Assembly: GCA_905235575.1 (NCBI GenBank)
Contig: CAJOLZ010000017.1
Location: 43,730-107,729, forward strand
Direction: 5' to 3'
Length of the DNA stretch: 64,000 nucleotides
Origin: an uncultured Bacteroidaceae bacterium
Lineage (GTDB): Bacteria; Bacteroidota; Bacteroidia; Bacteroidales; Bacteroidaceae
The notes beneath the pieces are model-generated. The model ran no database searches, was not told the origin of the DNA, and saw nothing but the letters and a program-made list of their open reading frames with translations. This document shows, in pieces, positions 31,242-39,825 of this stretch (positions are counted from its first letter, which is position 1; every line of letters starts with the position of its first letter). The position numbers were made by a program, and so were the translations under genes.

Positions 31242-32870
31242 ATGAAGCAATCCATTATGCAGCAACAGAAAATCATTATCCTCGACTTCGGTTCGCAAAC
31301 CACGCAGCTCATCGCTCGCCGTTTGCGCGAACTCGACACCTTTTGCGAGATTCTGCCTTTCAACAAGTTCCCTGCAGACGACCCCGATGTCATCGGTGTC
31401 ATACTGTCCGGCAGTCCCTACAGCGTCTACGACCCCGAGGCTTTCCGCGTGGACCTCAGTCAGTTCCGCGGCCGTCTCCCCATCCTGGGCATCTGCTACG
31501 GCGCTCAATATATGAGCCATACGCTGGGCGGACGTGTGGAGCCCGCCGGAAGTCGCGAGTATGGGCGCGCACGTCTCTCGACCATCGACTTCTCCGACCC
31601 GCTCTTCCGCCAGTTTGAGCCTCAGAGCCAGGTGTGGATGAGTCACGGCGACACCATCACCGCTCTGCCCCAAGGCTTCCATACCATCGCCAGCACCGAC
31701 CACGTGTTGCATGCGGCCTATGCCTCGGACAGCGAGCCCATCTGGGGCGTGCAGTTCCATCCCGAAGTGTTCCACTCCGTGCAGGGCACCCAGCTGCTGC
31801 GCAATTTCGTAGTTGACATTTGCGGCGGACGACAAGACTGGAGCGCGGCCAACTTCGTGGAGACCACCGTAAAGGAACTGCGCGAGCAGATAGGCTCCGA
31901 CCGCGTCATCCTCGGACTCTCGGGCGGCGTGGACAGCTCTGTAGCCGCAGTACTACTGAACAGGGCCATCGGACGCCAGCTCACCTGTATCTTCGTGGAC
32001 CACGGCATGTTACGCAAAAACGAGTTTGCCGACGTGATGCGTGACTACGAGGGACTGGGCTTGAACGTAGTCGGCGTGGATGCCAGCGACAAGTTCCTGG
32101 GCGACCTCGAAGGGGTGACCGAGCCTGAGAAGAAACGCAAAATCATAGGCAGAGACTTTGTGGAAGTGTTCAATGCCGAGGCGCGCAAAATCACCGACGC
32201 GCGATGGCTGGCACAGGGTACCATCTACCCCGACCGCATCGAAAGCCTCAACATCACCGGGAAAGTCATCAAAAGCCACCACAATGTGGGCGGACTGCCC
32301 GAAGAGATGCACCTGCAGCTGTGCGAGCCTCTGAAATGGCTCTTCAAAGATGAGGTACGCCGCGTGGGACGCAGCCTCGGAATGCCCGAACACCTCATCA
32401 CACGTCATCCCTTCCCCGGTCCCGGACTGGCTGTGCGCATCCTGGGTGCCATCACACGCGAGAAGGTGAGGGTGCTGCAAGATGCCGACGACATCTACAT
32501 ACGCGGACTACGCAACTACAAAGTGAAACTCAGCGGCGAGGAAGCACGACGCGTCTTGGCCGCCGGAGTGCCCGCTGACATGCAGAACGGCGAGATAGAA
32601 GTCTCGCTCTACGACCAGATATGGCAAGCCGGAGCTATCCTGCTGAGCGATGTGCGCAGCGTGGGCGTGATGGGCGACGAGCGGACCTACGAAAATCCCG
32701 TAGCACTGCGCGCCGTCACCAGCACCGACGCCATGACCGCTGACTGGGCGCACTTGCCATACGACTTCATGGCAAAGGTCTCGAACGACATCATAAATAA
32801 GGTGAAGGGCGTGAACCGCGTCTGCTACGACATCTCGTCAAAGCCACCTTCGACAATTGAGTGGGAGTAG
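31242..32870 (+). CDS. guaA: GMP synthase (glutamine-hydrolysing), start corrected
   Basis: [62 protein letters not shown]. Confidence 0.97.
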   Translation: MKQSIMQQQKIIILDFGSQTTQLIARRLRELDTFCEILPFNKFPADDPDVIGVILSGSPYSVYDPEAFRVDLSQFRGRLPILGICYGAQYMSHTLGGRVEPAGSREYGRARLSTIDFSDPLFRQFEPQSQVWMSHGDTITALPQGFHTIASTDHVLHAAYASDSEPIWGVQFHPEVFHSVQGTQLLRNFVVDICGGRQDWSAANFVETTVKELREQIGSDRVILGLSGGVDSSVAAVLLNRAIGRQLTCIFVDHGMLRKNEFADVMRDYEGLGLNVVGVDASDKFLGDLEGVTEPEKKRKIIGRDFVEVFNAEARKITDARWLAQGTIYPDRIESLNITGKVIKSHHNVGGLPEEMHLQLCEPLKWLFKDEVRRVGRSLGMPEHLITRHPFPGPGLAVRILGAITREKVRVLQDADDIYIRGLRNYKVKLSGEEARRVLAAGVPADMQNGEIEVSLYDQIWQAGAILLSDVRSVGVMGDERTYENPVALRAVTSTDAMTADWAHLPYDFMAKVSNDIINKVKGVNRVCYDISSKPPSTIEWE

Positions 32871-32896
32871 AATCACCACGCAGTAGGCAAAAAAAG

Positions 32897-32936
32897 AAGC
32901 GTCTGCCACACCATCATGTGTAGCAGACGCTTTCGT
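32897..32936. terminator. Bidirectional terminator between convergent guaA and nadE
   Basis: AAGCGTCTGC(CACAC..GTGTA)GCAGACGCTT with flanking A/T tracts. Confidence 0.85.
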
Positions 32937-32952
32937 TTTCTCGGAGAATATC

Positions 32953-34884
32953 CTATTCCGGCAGACTGTTGCACTCGTCGAGCCATGCCTGTGCCGAAGC
33001 ATCGCTGGGCATGCGCCAATCGCCGCGCGGCGAGAGTGAGCAGCTGCCCACTTTGGGTCCGTCGGGCAGGCAGGAACGCTTGAACTGCTGTGCAAAGAAT
33101 CGTCGGCAGAACGTGGTGAGCCACTTTTTGATGGTGGCATTGTCGTAGGTGCCGAGGAAGGCTTGCTGAGCCATCATATATACCTTGGCGGGACGGAAAC
33201 CCCAGCGCAGAATATGATAGAGGAAAAAGTCGTGGAGCTCGTATGGTCCCACCAAATCTTCGGTCTTCTGTGTGATATTTCCTTCGTCGTCGGCCGGTAT
33301 GAGCTCGGGACTGATGGGCGTATTGACAATGTCGAGTAAGGTGCGACGCTGTTCTTCGTCGGCCAGCGACGTAGCAACCCATGTCACCAGATGGCGCACC
33401 AACGTCTTCGGCACACCTGCATTCACACCATACATGCTCATGTGGTCGCCGTTGTAAGTGGCCCAACCCAGAGCCAGCTCACTCAGATCGCCCGTACCAA
33501 CGACAATGGCATTGCACTGGTTGGCAACGTCCATGAGAATCTGTGTACGCTCGCGTGCCTGGCTGTTTTCGTAGGTCACGTTGTGCTGCTCGGCAGGGTG
33601 GTTGATGTCACGGAAATGCTGTGTGCATGCATCGCGGATGGGAATCTCTCGAATGGTTACACCCATCTGTTCCATCAGGCTTACTGCATTGGTATGCGTG
33701 CGGTCGGTGGTGCCGAATCCGGGCATGGTGATGCCTACGATGCCTTTGCGCGGCAACGACAGCATGTCGAACGTGCGGGCACAGACAAGCAGGGCAAGCG
33801 TGCTGTCAAGTCCACCGCTGATGCCCACAACAACCGACTTAGCTCCAATGTGTTGCAATCGTTTTGCTAAACCTTCGGTTTGAATGCTGAATATCTCGTC
33901 GCAACGCTCGTCGAGCAAGTTGCCGGTGGGTACAAACGGACGTGGGTTGATGGGGCGTGTTAGGGTGAGTTCCTTGGGCACGGTGAGCGGACACTCGACA
34001 GTCTCAATGGGGGCATCCTTGAGTTGTGCTGCACAGGCTGCAAAGGTTGTGACAGTGCGCCGTTCGCTTTGCAGTCGTTCCACGTCTATCTCTGTGGTGA
34101 GCAGTTGTGACGTGATGCTGTGTCGGCGTGCTTCGGCCAGTTGAATGCCATTTTCATAAATGAGGGCCTTCCCACCGAATACCGTGTCCTGAGTGCTTTC
34201 GCCGAATCCACATCCGCAGAGAATGTATCCGCAGATACAACGTGCACTCTGTTGTGCTACAAGCGACTGCAGATAGGGATACTTGCCCACCAGATCGTTG
34301 TCGGCACTGAGGTTAAAGATGATGTCGGCGCCTTGAAGTGCAAGACGGCTCGAGGGCGGAATGGGTGCCCAGAGGTCTTCGCAAAGCTCTACGGCAAACG
34401 TGAAGCCCGAAGTCCGGAAAAGCGAACGGCGACGCAGTGGCACTTGCTGTCCGCATATCCATACGTTTCCTTCGGGCACATCGTTTCCGCTTGTGAACCA
34501 TCGGCGTTCGTAGAATTCGCGGTAGTTGGGCAGGTAGGTCTTGGGTACAAGTCCCAAAATGCGCCCATGCTGCACCACAGCGGCACAATTGAGCAGCACG
34601 CCGGAGTAGGGCACCGGCAGCCCGACGATGGAGATGATGTCGAGCGAGCGGGTGGTGTTCATCAGTTGCAGGAGGGCTATCTCAGCGCTGTTCAGCAGAA
34701 GCTGTTGCTGAAAGAGGTCCTGACAGGTGTAGGCTGTGAGCGAGAGTTCGGGGAAGCAGATGATTTCTGCTCCCTGTTGCTCGGCTTGCACGACGAGGTT
34801 CTCAATCTGTGTGGCGTTGTAGTGACAGTCGGCCACCCGCACTTGCGGTATGGCAGCTGCAACCTTTGCGAATCCGTGGTTCAT
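32953..34884 (-). CDS. nadE: Glutamine-dependent NAD+ synthetase
   Basis: N-terminal nitrilase domain (FPELSLTAYTCQDLF, VELCEDLWAP); SVVVGISGGLDSTLALLVCAR. Confidence 0.95.
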   Translation of the reverse strand: MNHGFAKVAAAIPQVRVADCHYNATQIENLVVQAEQQGAEIICFPELSLTAYTCQDLFQQQLLLNSAEIALLQLMNTTRSLDIISIVGLPVPYSGVLLNCAAVVQHGRILGLVPKTYLPNYREFYERRWFTSGNDVPEGNVWICGQQVPLRRRSLFRTSGFTFAVELCEDLWAPIPPSSRLALQGADIIFNLSADNDLVGKYPYLQSLVAQQSARCICGYILCGCGFGESTQDTVFGGKALIYENGIQLAEARRHSITSQLLTTEIDVERLQSERRTVTTFAACAAQLKDAPIETVECPLTVPKELTLTRPINPRPFVPTGNLLDERCDEIFSIQTEGLAKRLQHIGAKSVVVGISGGLDSTLALLVCARTFDMLSLPRKGIVGITMPGFGTTDRTHTNAVSLMEQMGVTIREIPIRDACTQHFRDINHPAEQHNVTYENSQARERTQILMDVANQCNAIVVGTGDLSELALGWATYNGDHMSMYGVNAGVPKTLVRHLVTWVATSLADEEQRRTLLDIVNTPISPELIPADDEGNITQKTEDLVGPYELHDFFLYHILRWGFRPAKVYMMAQQAFLGTYDNATIKKWLTTFCRRFFAQQFKRSCLPDGPKVGSCSLSPRGDWRMPSDASAQAWLDECNSLPE

Positions 34885-34910
34885 CTTTGTTCGTTTTTAT
34901 TCGGTGTCTG

Positions 34911-36962
34911 TTACTTTATCAGGCTGACGCTGCGTTTTACGAAGCGTGTGAGTGCCTCGCCCTTGAGCATGCCGTTCTGCAGGAGTGCCAGGTCGATGAG
35001 TTGGTGAACGCGGTCGTTGTCCTTGGCATAGTTGGCCAACACCTCGTTCTTCTTCTTCGTCTCGGCCTGTATGTCTTCGCCGCATTTCTTCAGGTCGTCT
35101 TTCTCTTCCTGCGTGATTTCCTCGGGCTTCTTCTTGTCCTGTTCCTGACGAAGAACAGCCTGGCGTGCATTGAGCCCGCGAAGCTCTGCCTCGATGGGTT
35201 TCAGGGCTTCGGCAGTCTGCTGTTCGCTGTCGCTGAGCACTTCCTTGATGAGCGGCGCATCGCTGTTCAGGACGAGTGTATACATGTCGGGCATTTCACC
35301 GTAGAAGCTCATTCCGGACTGAATGCGTGACATCTCTTTCATGCGTCGCATGTATTCGCTTTGCACAATCATCACAGGTAGTTGCTCCTCGCCCAGGGCC
35401 TGCACTTCAACGTGATAGTCGCTCTTGTCGGTTCGTGGCAGCAGGCTCTTGAAGATGCTGCTCAGGCGGTCGCTGCGTTCGGCCTCGAGAAGGTCACGCT
35501 TCGTTTCTTCTTTTTGGATGAGACGGTCGATGACGTCGGCATCAACTCTTGTGAAGGTCGTATTCTCCAGTTTGCGCTCCAGCAGACTCACGAGCGGCGT
35601 GTCCAGCTGACCGTCCATCAACAGTACGCTGTAGCCTTTCTCCTTTGCCGCGTCAATGAAAGTATATTGTGCATCGACGTCGTTGGCATAGAGATAGACT
35701 GTCTGTCCGTCTTTGTTTTTCTGATTTTCCTTGATAAGCGTCTCGTATTCTTCGAGTGTGAAGTACTTGCCTTCCGTGTCTTTCAGCAGGAAATATGCCT
35801 TGGCCTTGTCGTAGTAGTCATCCTGCGAGAGCATTCCATAGTGGATGAATATCTTGATGTCGTCCCATTTCTTCTCAAAGTCGGGGCGATCGTTCTTAAA
35901 GATACTTGCCAGACGGTCGCTTACCTTCTTTGTGATATATGTGCTTATCTTCTTCACGTTGGCGTCGCTCTGCAGATAGCTGCGGCTCACGTTCAGCGGA
36001 ATGTCGGGGCTGTCAATGACACCGTGGAGCAGCATGAGGAATTCGGGTACGATACCATCCACAGCATCGGTCACGAATACCTGATTGCAGTAGAGCTGAA
36101 TTTTGTTGCGCTGCATCTCGATGTTGTCCTTAATCTTCGGGAAGTAGAGGATACCTGTGAGGTTGAAGGGATAGTCCACATTCAGGTGAATCCAGAAGAG
36201 CGGCTCGTCGCTCATCGGGAAGAGGTGGCGATAGAACGCTTTGTAGTCCTCGTCCTTGAGGTCGGCAGGTTTCTTTGTCCACAGCGGTTCTGTGTCGTTG
36301 ATGATGTTGTCCTCGTCGGTGTCCACCTGCTTGCCGTCTTTCCATTCAGTCTTCTTGCCGAAGGCTACGGGCACGGGCAGGAAGTGGCAGTACTTGCGGA
36401 GCAGGTCTTCTATTTTGTTCTTTTCGAGAAACTCCTGACTGTCATCATCGATATGCATTATGATGTCGGTGCGGTCGGCCTTCTCCACTTCTTCCAGCGT
36501 ATATGAAGGACTTCCGTCGCATGACCACTTCATGGCCTTGGCATCCTCCTGATAGCTTCGGGTGATGATGTCTACGCGGTTGCTCACCATGAACGACGAG
36601 TAGAAGCCCAGTCCGAAGTGTCCGATGATGGCGTTGGCATCGTCCTTATACTTGTCCAGGAAGTCGTTGGCTCCCGAGAACGCAATTTGGTTGATGTATC
36701 TCTCAATTTCATCGGCCGTCATGCCAATGCCGCGGTCGCTCACGGTGATGGTCTTCTCTTCCTTGTCGATGGCTACACTCACTTTCAGTTCGCCCATTTC
36801 GCCTTGGAAGTCACCTTTGCCTGCCAGCGTCTTCAGTTTCTGCGTGGCATCGACTGCGTTGCTCACTATCTCGCGAATAAAAATTTCGTGGTCGCTGTAG
36901 AGAAACTTTTTGATGACGGGGAAGATGTTCTCTGTCGTAACCCCGATGTTTCCTTGTTTCAT
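34911..36962 (-). CDS. htpG: Molecular chaperone HtpG (Hsp90)
   Basis: FIREIVSNAVDATQKLK, VSDRGIGMTADEI, IGHFGLGFYSSFMV. Confidence 0.97.
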   Translation of the reverse strand: MKQGNIGVTTENIFPVIKKFLYSDHEIFIREIVSNAVDATQKLKTLAGKGDFQGEMGELKVSVAIDKEEKTITVSDRGIGMTADEIERYINQIAFSGANDFLDKYKDDANAIIGHFGLGFYSSFMVSNRVDIITRSYQEDAKAMKWSCDGSPSYTLEEVEKADRTDIIMHIDDDSQEFLEKNKIEDLLRKYCHFLPVPVAFGKKTEWKDGKQVDTDEDNIINDTEPLWTKKPADLKDEDYKAFYRHLFPMSDEPLFWIHLNVDYPFNLTGILYFPKIKDNIEMQRNKIQLYCNQVFVTDAVDGIVPEFLMLLHGVIDSPDIPLNVSRSYLQSDANVKKISTYITKKVSDRLASIFKNDRPDFEKKWDDIKIFIHYGMLSQDDYYDKAKAYFLLKDTEGKYFTLEEYETLIKENQKNKDGQTVYLYANDVDAQYTFIDAAKEKGYSVLLMDGQLDTPLVSLLERKLENTTFTRVDADVIDRLIQKEETKRDLLEAERSDRLSSIFKSLLPRTDKSDYHVEVQALGEEQLPVMIVQSEYMRRMKEMSRIQSGMSFYGEMPDMYTLVLNSDAPLIKEVLSDSEQQTAEALKPIEAELRGLNARQAVLRQEQDKKKPEEITQEEKDDLKKCGEDIQAETKKKNEVLANYAKDNDRVHQLIDLALLQNGMLKGEALTRFVKRSVSLIK

Positions 36963-39490
36963 TTTATTTTGATTTCAATTTTCTTTTCTTTCTCTTCTTC
37001 TGTGATGTCTGCCAGCAGTGTGGCACCTTGTGGAATCTCGTCCATGAGCACCTCGCAGAGTGGATCTTCGAGCAGGTTCTGCATGGCGCGTTTCAGTGGG
37101 CGGGCACCGAACTGCACGTCGTATCCCTTTTCGCCCAGCAACTTCCGTGCTGCTTCTGTCACTTCCAGGTGCAGTCCCATTTCGTTGATGCGTTGCTCAA
37201 GCGGTTTCAGTTCAATATCCACAATTTTGCGGATTGACTCCTCGCTCAGCTGATCGAAGTATATGATGTTATCCACACGGTTCAGGAATTCGGGCGCAAA
37301 CTGTTTCTTCAGTGCCTTGCGCACAATTTCGCGGCTCAGTTCGTTGTTCTTCGCGATGTCGTCGTTGTGGTCAAAGCCGATACCGCGTCCGAACTCGCGA
37401 ATTTGTCGGGTGCCGCTGTTGCTCGTCATGATGATGAGCGTATTCTTGAAGTCGACGCTCACGCCGTTTCCGTCCGTCAGACGACCCTCGTCCATCACCT
37501 GCAGCAGGATGTTGAACACGTCGGGGTGAGCTTTCTCTATTTCGTCCAGCAAGACGATGGAGTAGGGTTTCCGTCTCACCTTCTCCGTCAGCTGTCCACC
37601 TTCTTCATATCCCACGTAGCCTGGAGGTGCGCCCACCATGCGGCTCACGGTGTGCTTCTCCATATATTCGCTCATGTCTATGCGTATGATGGCATCTGCC
37701 GTGCCGAACATTTCTTCGGCCAGACGTTTTGTCAGGTAAGTCTTTCCCACACCGGTGGGGCCTACGAACATGAAGGTGCCGATGGGTCTGCGAGGATCTT
37801 TCAGTCCGACGCGGCTGCGCTGTATGGCCCTCACCAGTTTTCCTATGGCATCGTCCTGTCCCACCACGCTCTTGCGAAGTGCGTCGCCCAGACCTTTCAG
37901 ACGCTGGTTTTCTTCCTGGCCGATGCGCTCCACGGGGATGCCCGTCATCAGGCTCACCACATGAGCCACCATGGATTCGTCCACCACGGCACGTTCGTCG
38001 CCCAGGCTGGCTTCCCATTCCTGCTGAGCTTGTTCCAGTTCCTCCGATGCGCGCTTAATCTGGTCGCGATAGTCAGCAGCCAGTTCGAAGTTCTGTCGGT
38101 TGGCAGCTTCGTTCTTCTTCTCCGTCAGGTCGCTTATCAGGCTTTCCAGTCTCTCTACGTCGGCAGGCACCGGAACGTCTTGTATATGAATGCGGCTTCC
38201 CGCCTCGTCCATCGCGTCGATTGCCTTGTCCGGGAAACTGCGGTCGCTCACGTATCGGTCGGTCAGACGGACACATGCCTCCAGTGCTTCCTGTGTGTAA
38301 GTCACGTGGTGATGGTCTTCGTATCGTCCTTTCAGGTTTTCCAGAATTTTCAGCGTCTCTTCCGCCGTAGTGGGTTCTACCAGCACTTTCTGGAAACGGC
38401 GTTCCAGCGCACCGTCTTTTTCGATACTCTTGCGGTATTCGTCGGTCGTGGTGGCGCCGATGCACTGGAACTCGCCCCTCGACAGAGCCGGTTTCAGCAT
38501 GTTTGCTGCGTCCATGGTACCTGCGGCGCTTCCGGCACCCACAATGGTGTGTATCTCATCGATGAAGACAATCACCTCGGGATTCTTCTGCAGTTCGGTG
38601 ATGATGGAACGCAGACGCTCCTCGAACTGGCCGCGATATTTCGTACCAGCCACCACGCTTGCCATGTCGAGCACCACTACGCGTTTGTCCCACAGGGCGC
38701 GGCTGATGCGGTGCTGCACGATGCGTGTTGCCAGTCCTTCCACAATGGCACTCTTGCCCACGCCCGGCAGTCCAATCAGTACTGGGTTGTTCTTCTTTCT
38801 GCGACACAGAATCTGCGCCACACGCTCAATTTCACGTTCGCGTCCCACCACGGGGTCCAGCAGCCCCTCGGCGGCAGCGTTCGTCAGGTCGAGGCCGAAG
38901 TTGTCCAGTGCCGGAGTCTTTCCGGTCGGTTTCCGGGTGCGGGTACTCTGGGTCGAGCCGTTCGCACTGGCGGCAGCCGTAGTCCCGTAGTCTTCCTCCT
39001 CATCGTCGTCACCGTCGTAGGTGGCGTTGTCATCTTCGCTTGCATCGTCCGTCACGCTCTGCGGCCGTGTGGCACGTTCCAGGTCCTTGTACGTGATGTT
39101 CATGCGTTCCAGGATGTTGCTGGCCTCGTTGTTGCTGGCTTTCATGATGGCCAGCAGAATGTGCTCGGTGTCAATCACTTCGGAGTGCATCAGCCGTGCC
39201 TCCAGCACACACAGGCGCATGATGCGGCTGGCCTCCACGTCGAAGTTCATATCGTTCTGATTGGGGGTGATGAGCACTTGGTGCTGTCTGGCCTGCTGTT
39301 CCAGTTCCTGTTTGAGCCGAGGCAGGTCGGGTTGAAGGTCCTGCAGAATCTGGCGCGCTTTGTTGCCGCCGTGGCGCAGGATGCCCAGCAGCAGGTGGAC
39401 GGGCGTCACGCTGTCGTTGTGCAGGCGCTCTGCCTCCTCCTTGCTGAAGCTCAGCACGTAAGTCATATCGGGAGAGAATTTTGTCGTCAT
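36959..39490 (-). CDS. clpC: ATP-dependent Clp protease ATP-binding subunit ClpC (start corrected from ORF 36959..39886)
   Basis: Clp-N repeat (ALSFSKEEAERL/HLLLGILRH), GLPGVGKSAIVEGLA, GPTGVGKTYLTKRLAEEMF, UVR motif; true start MTTKFSPDMTYV. Confidence 0.95.
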   Translation of the reverse strand: MTTKFSPDMTYVLSFSKEEAERLHNDSVTPVHLLLGILRHGGNKARQILQDLQPDLPRLKQELEQQARQHQVLITPNQNDMNFDVEASRIMRLCVLEARLMHSEVIDTEHILLAIMKASNNEASNILERMNITYKDLERATRPQSVTDDASEDDNATYDGDDDEEEDYGTTAAASANGSTQSTRTRKPTGKTPALDNFGLDLTNAAAEGLLDPVVGREREIERVAQILCRRKKNNPVLIGLPGVGKSAIVEGLATRIVQHRISRALWDKRVVVLDMASVVAGTKYRGQFEERLRSIITELQKNPEVIVFIDEIHTIVGAGSAAGTMDAANMLKPALSRGEFQCIGATTTDEYRKSIEKDGALERRFQKVLVEPTTAEETLKILENLKGRYEDHHHVTYTQEALEACVRLTDRYVSDRSFPDKAIDAMDEAGSRIHIQDVPVPADVERLESLISDLTEKKNEAANRQNFELAADYRDQIKRASEELEQAQQEWEASLGDERAVVDESMVAHVVSLMTGIPVERIGQEENQRLKGLGDALRKSVVGQDDAIGKLVRAIQRSRVGLKDPRRPIGTFMFVGPTGVGKTYLTKRLAEEMFGTADAIIRIDMSEYMEKHTVSRMVGAPPGYVGYEEGGQLTEKVRRKPYSIVLLDEIEKAHPDVFNILLQVMDEGRLTDGNGVSVDFKNTLIIMTSNSGTRQIREFGRGIGFDHNDDIAKNNELSREIVRKALKKQFAPEFLNRVDNIIYFDQLSEESIRKIVDIELKPLEQRINEMGLHLEVTEAARKLLGEKGYDVQFGARPLKRAMQNLLEDPLCEVLMDEIPQGATLLADITEEEKEKKIEIKIK

Positions 39491-39700
39491 TCGTCTTTCT
39501 TCTTTATATCTATATATAATAGGTGTCTCATTGGTATGAGAAACAAATTCCGTGCCAAATGATGCGACGTGCTTTTTCGTCACTATTTCTGCTTGCAAAT
39601 TTATATATTCCTGCCGATTCTTCCAAACGGACGTGCACTTTTGTCGGCTCGATGAACGATTCGGGGGATACGACGGAAAGACTGCGACTGCGGAGGGCGG

Positions 39701-39790
39701 AAAAACGCACCACGGTGCGACGCCCGTCGCAGCGTGGTGCGTTGGCTGTCGCAGCGTGGTGCGACATGCGACGCACTGCAGTGCGTTTTG
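39701..39790. repeat. Palindromic array #6 (4 cores)
   Basis: AAAAACGCACCACGGTGCG, CGCAGCGTGGTGCG x2, CGCACTGCAGTGCGTTTT at 39706, 39728, 39750, 39772. Confidence 0.97.
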
Positions 39791-39825
39791 CATCGTGCCG
39801 ACGGGCGAGCCCCAACCAGCGTTGG

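Noticed and set aside
37367-39562. 731-aa ORF antisense to clpC
   Set aside because: Shadow ORF opposite a clear ClpC coding sequence.
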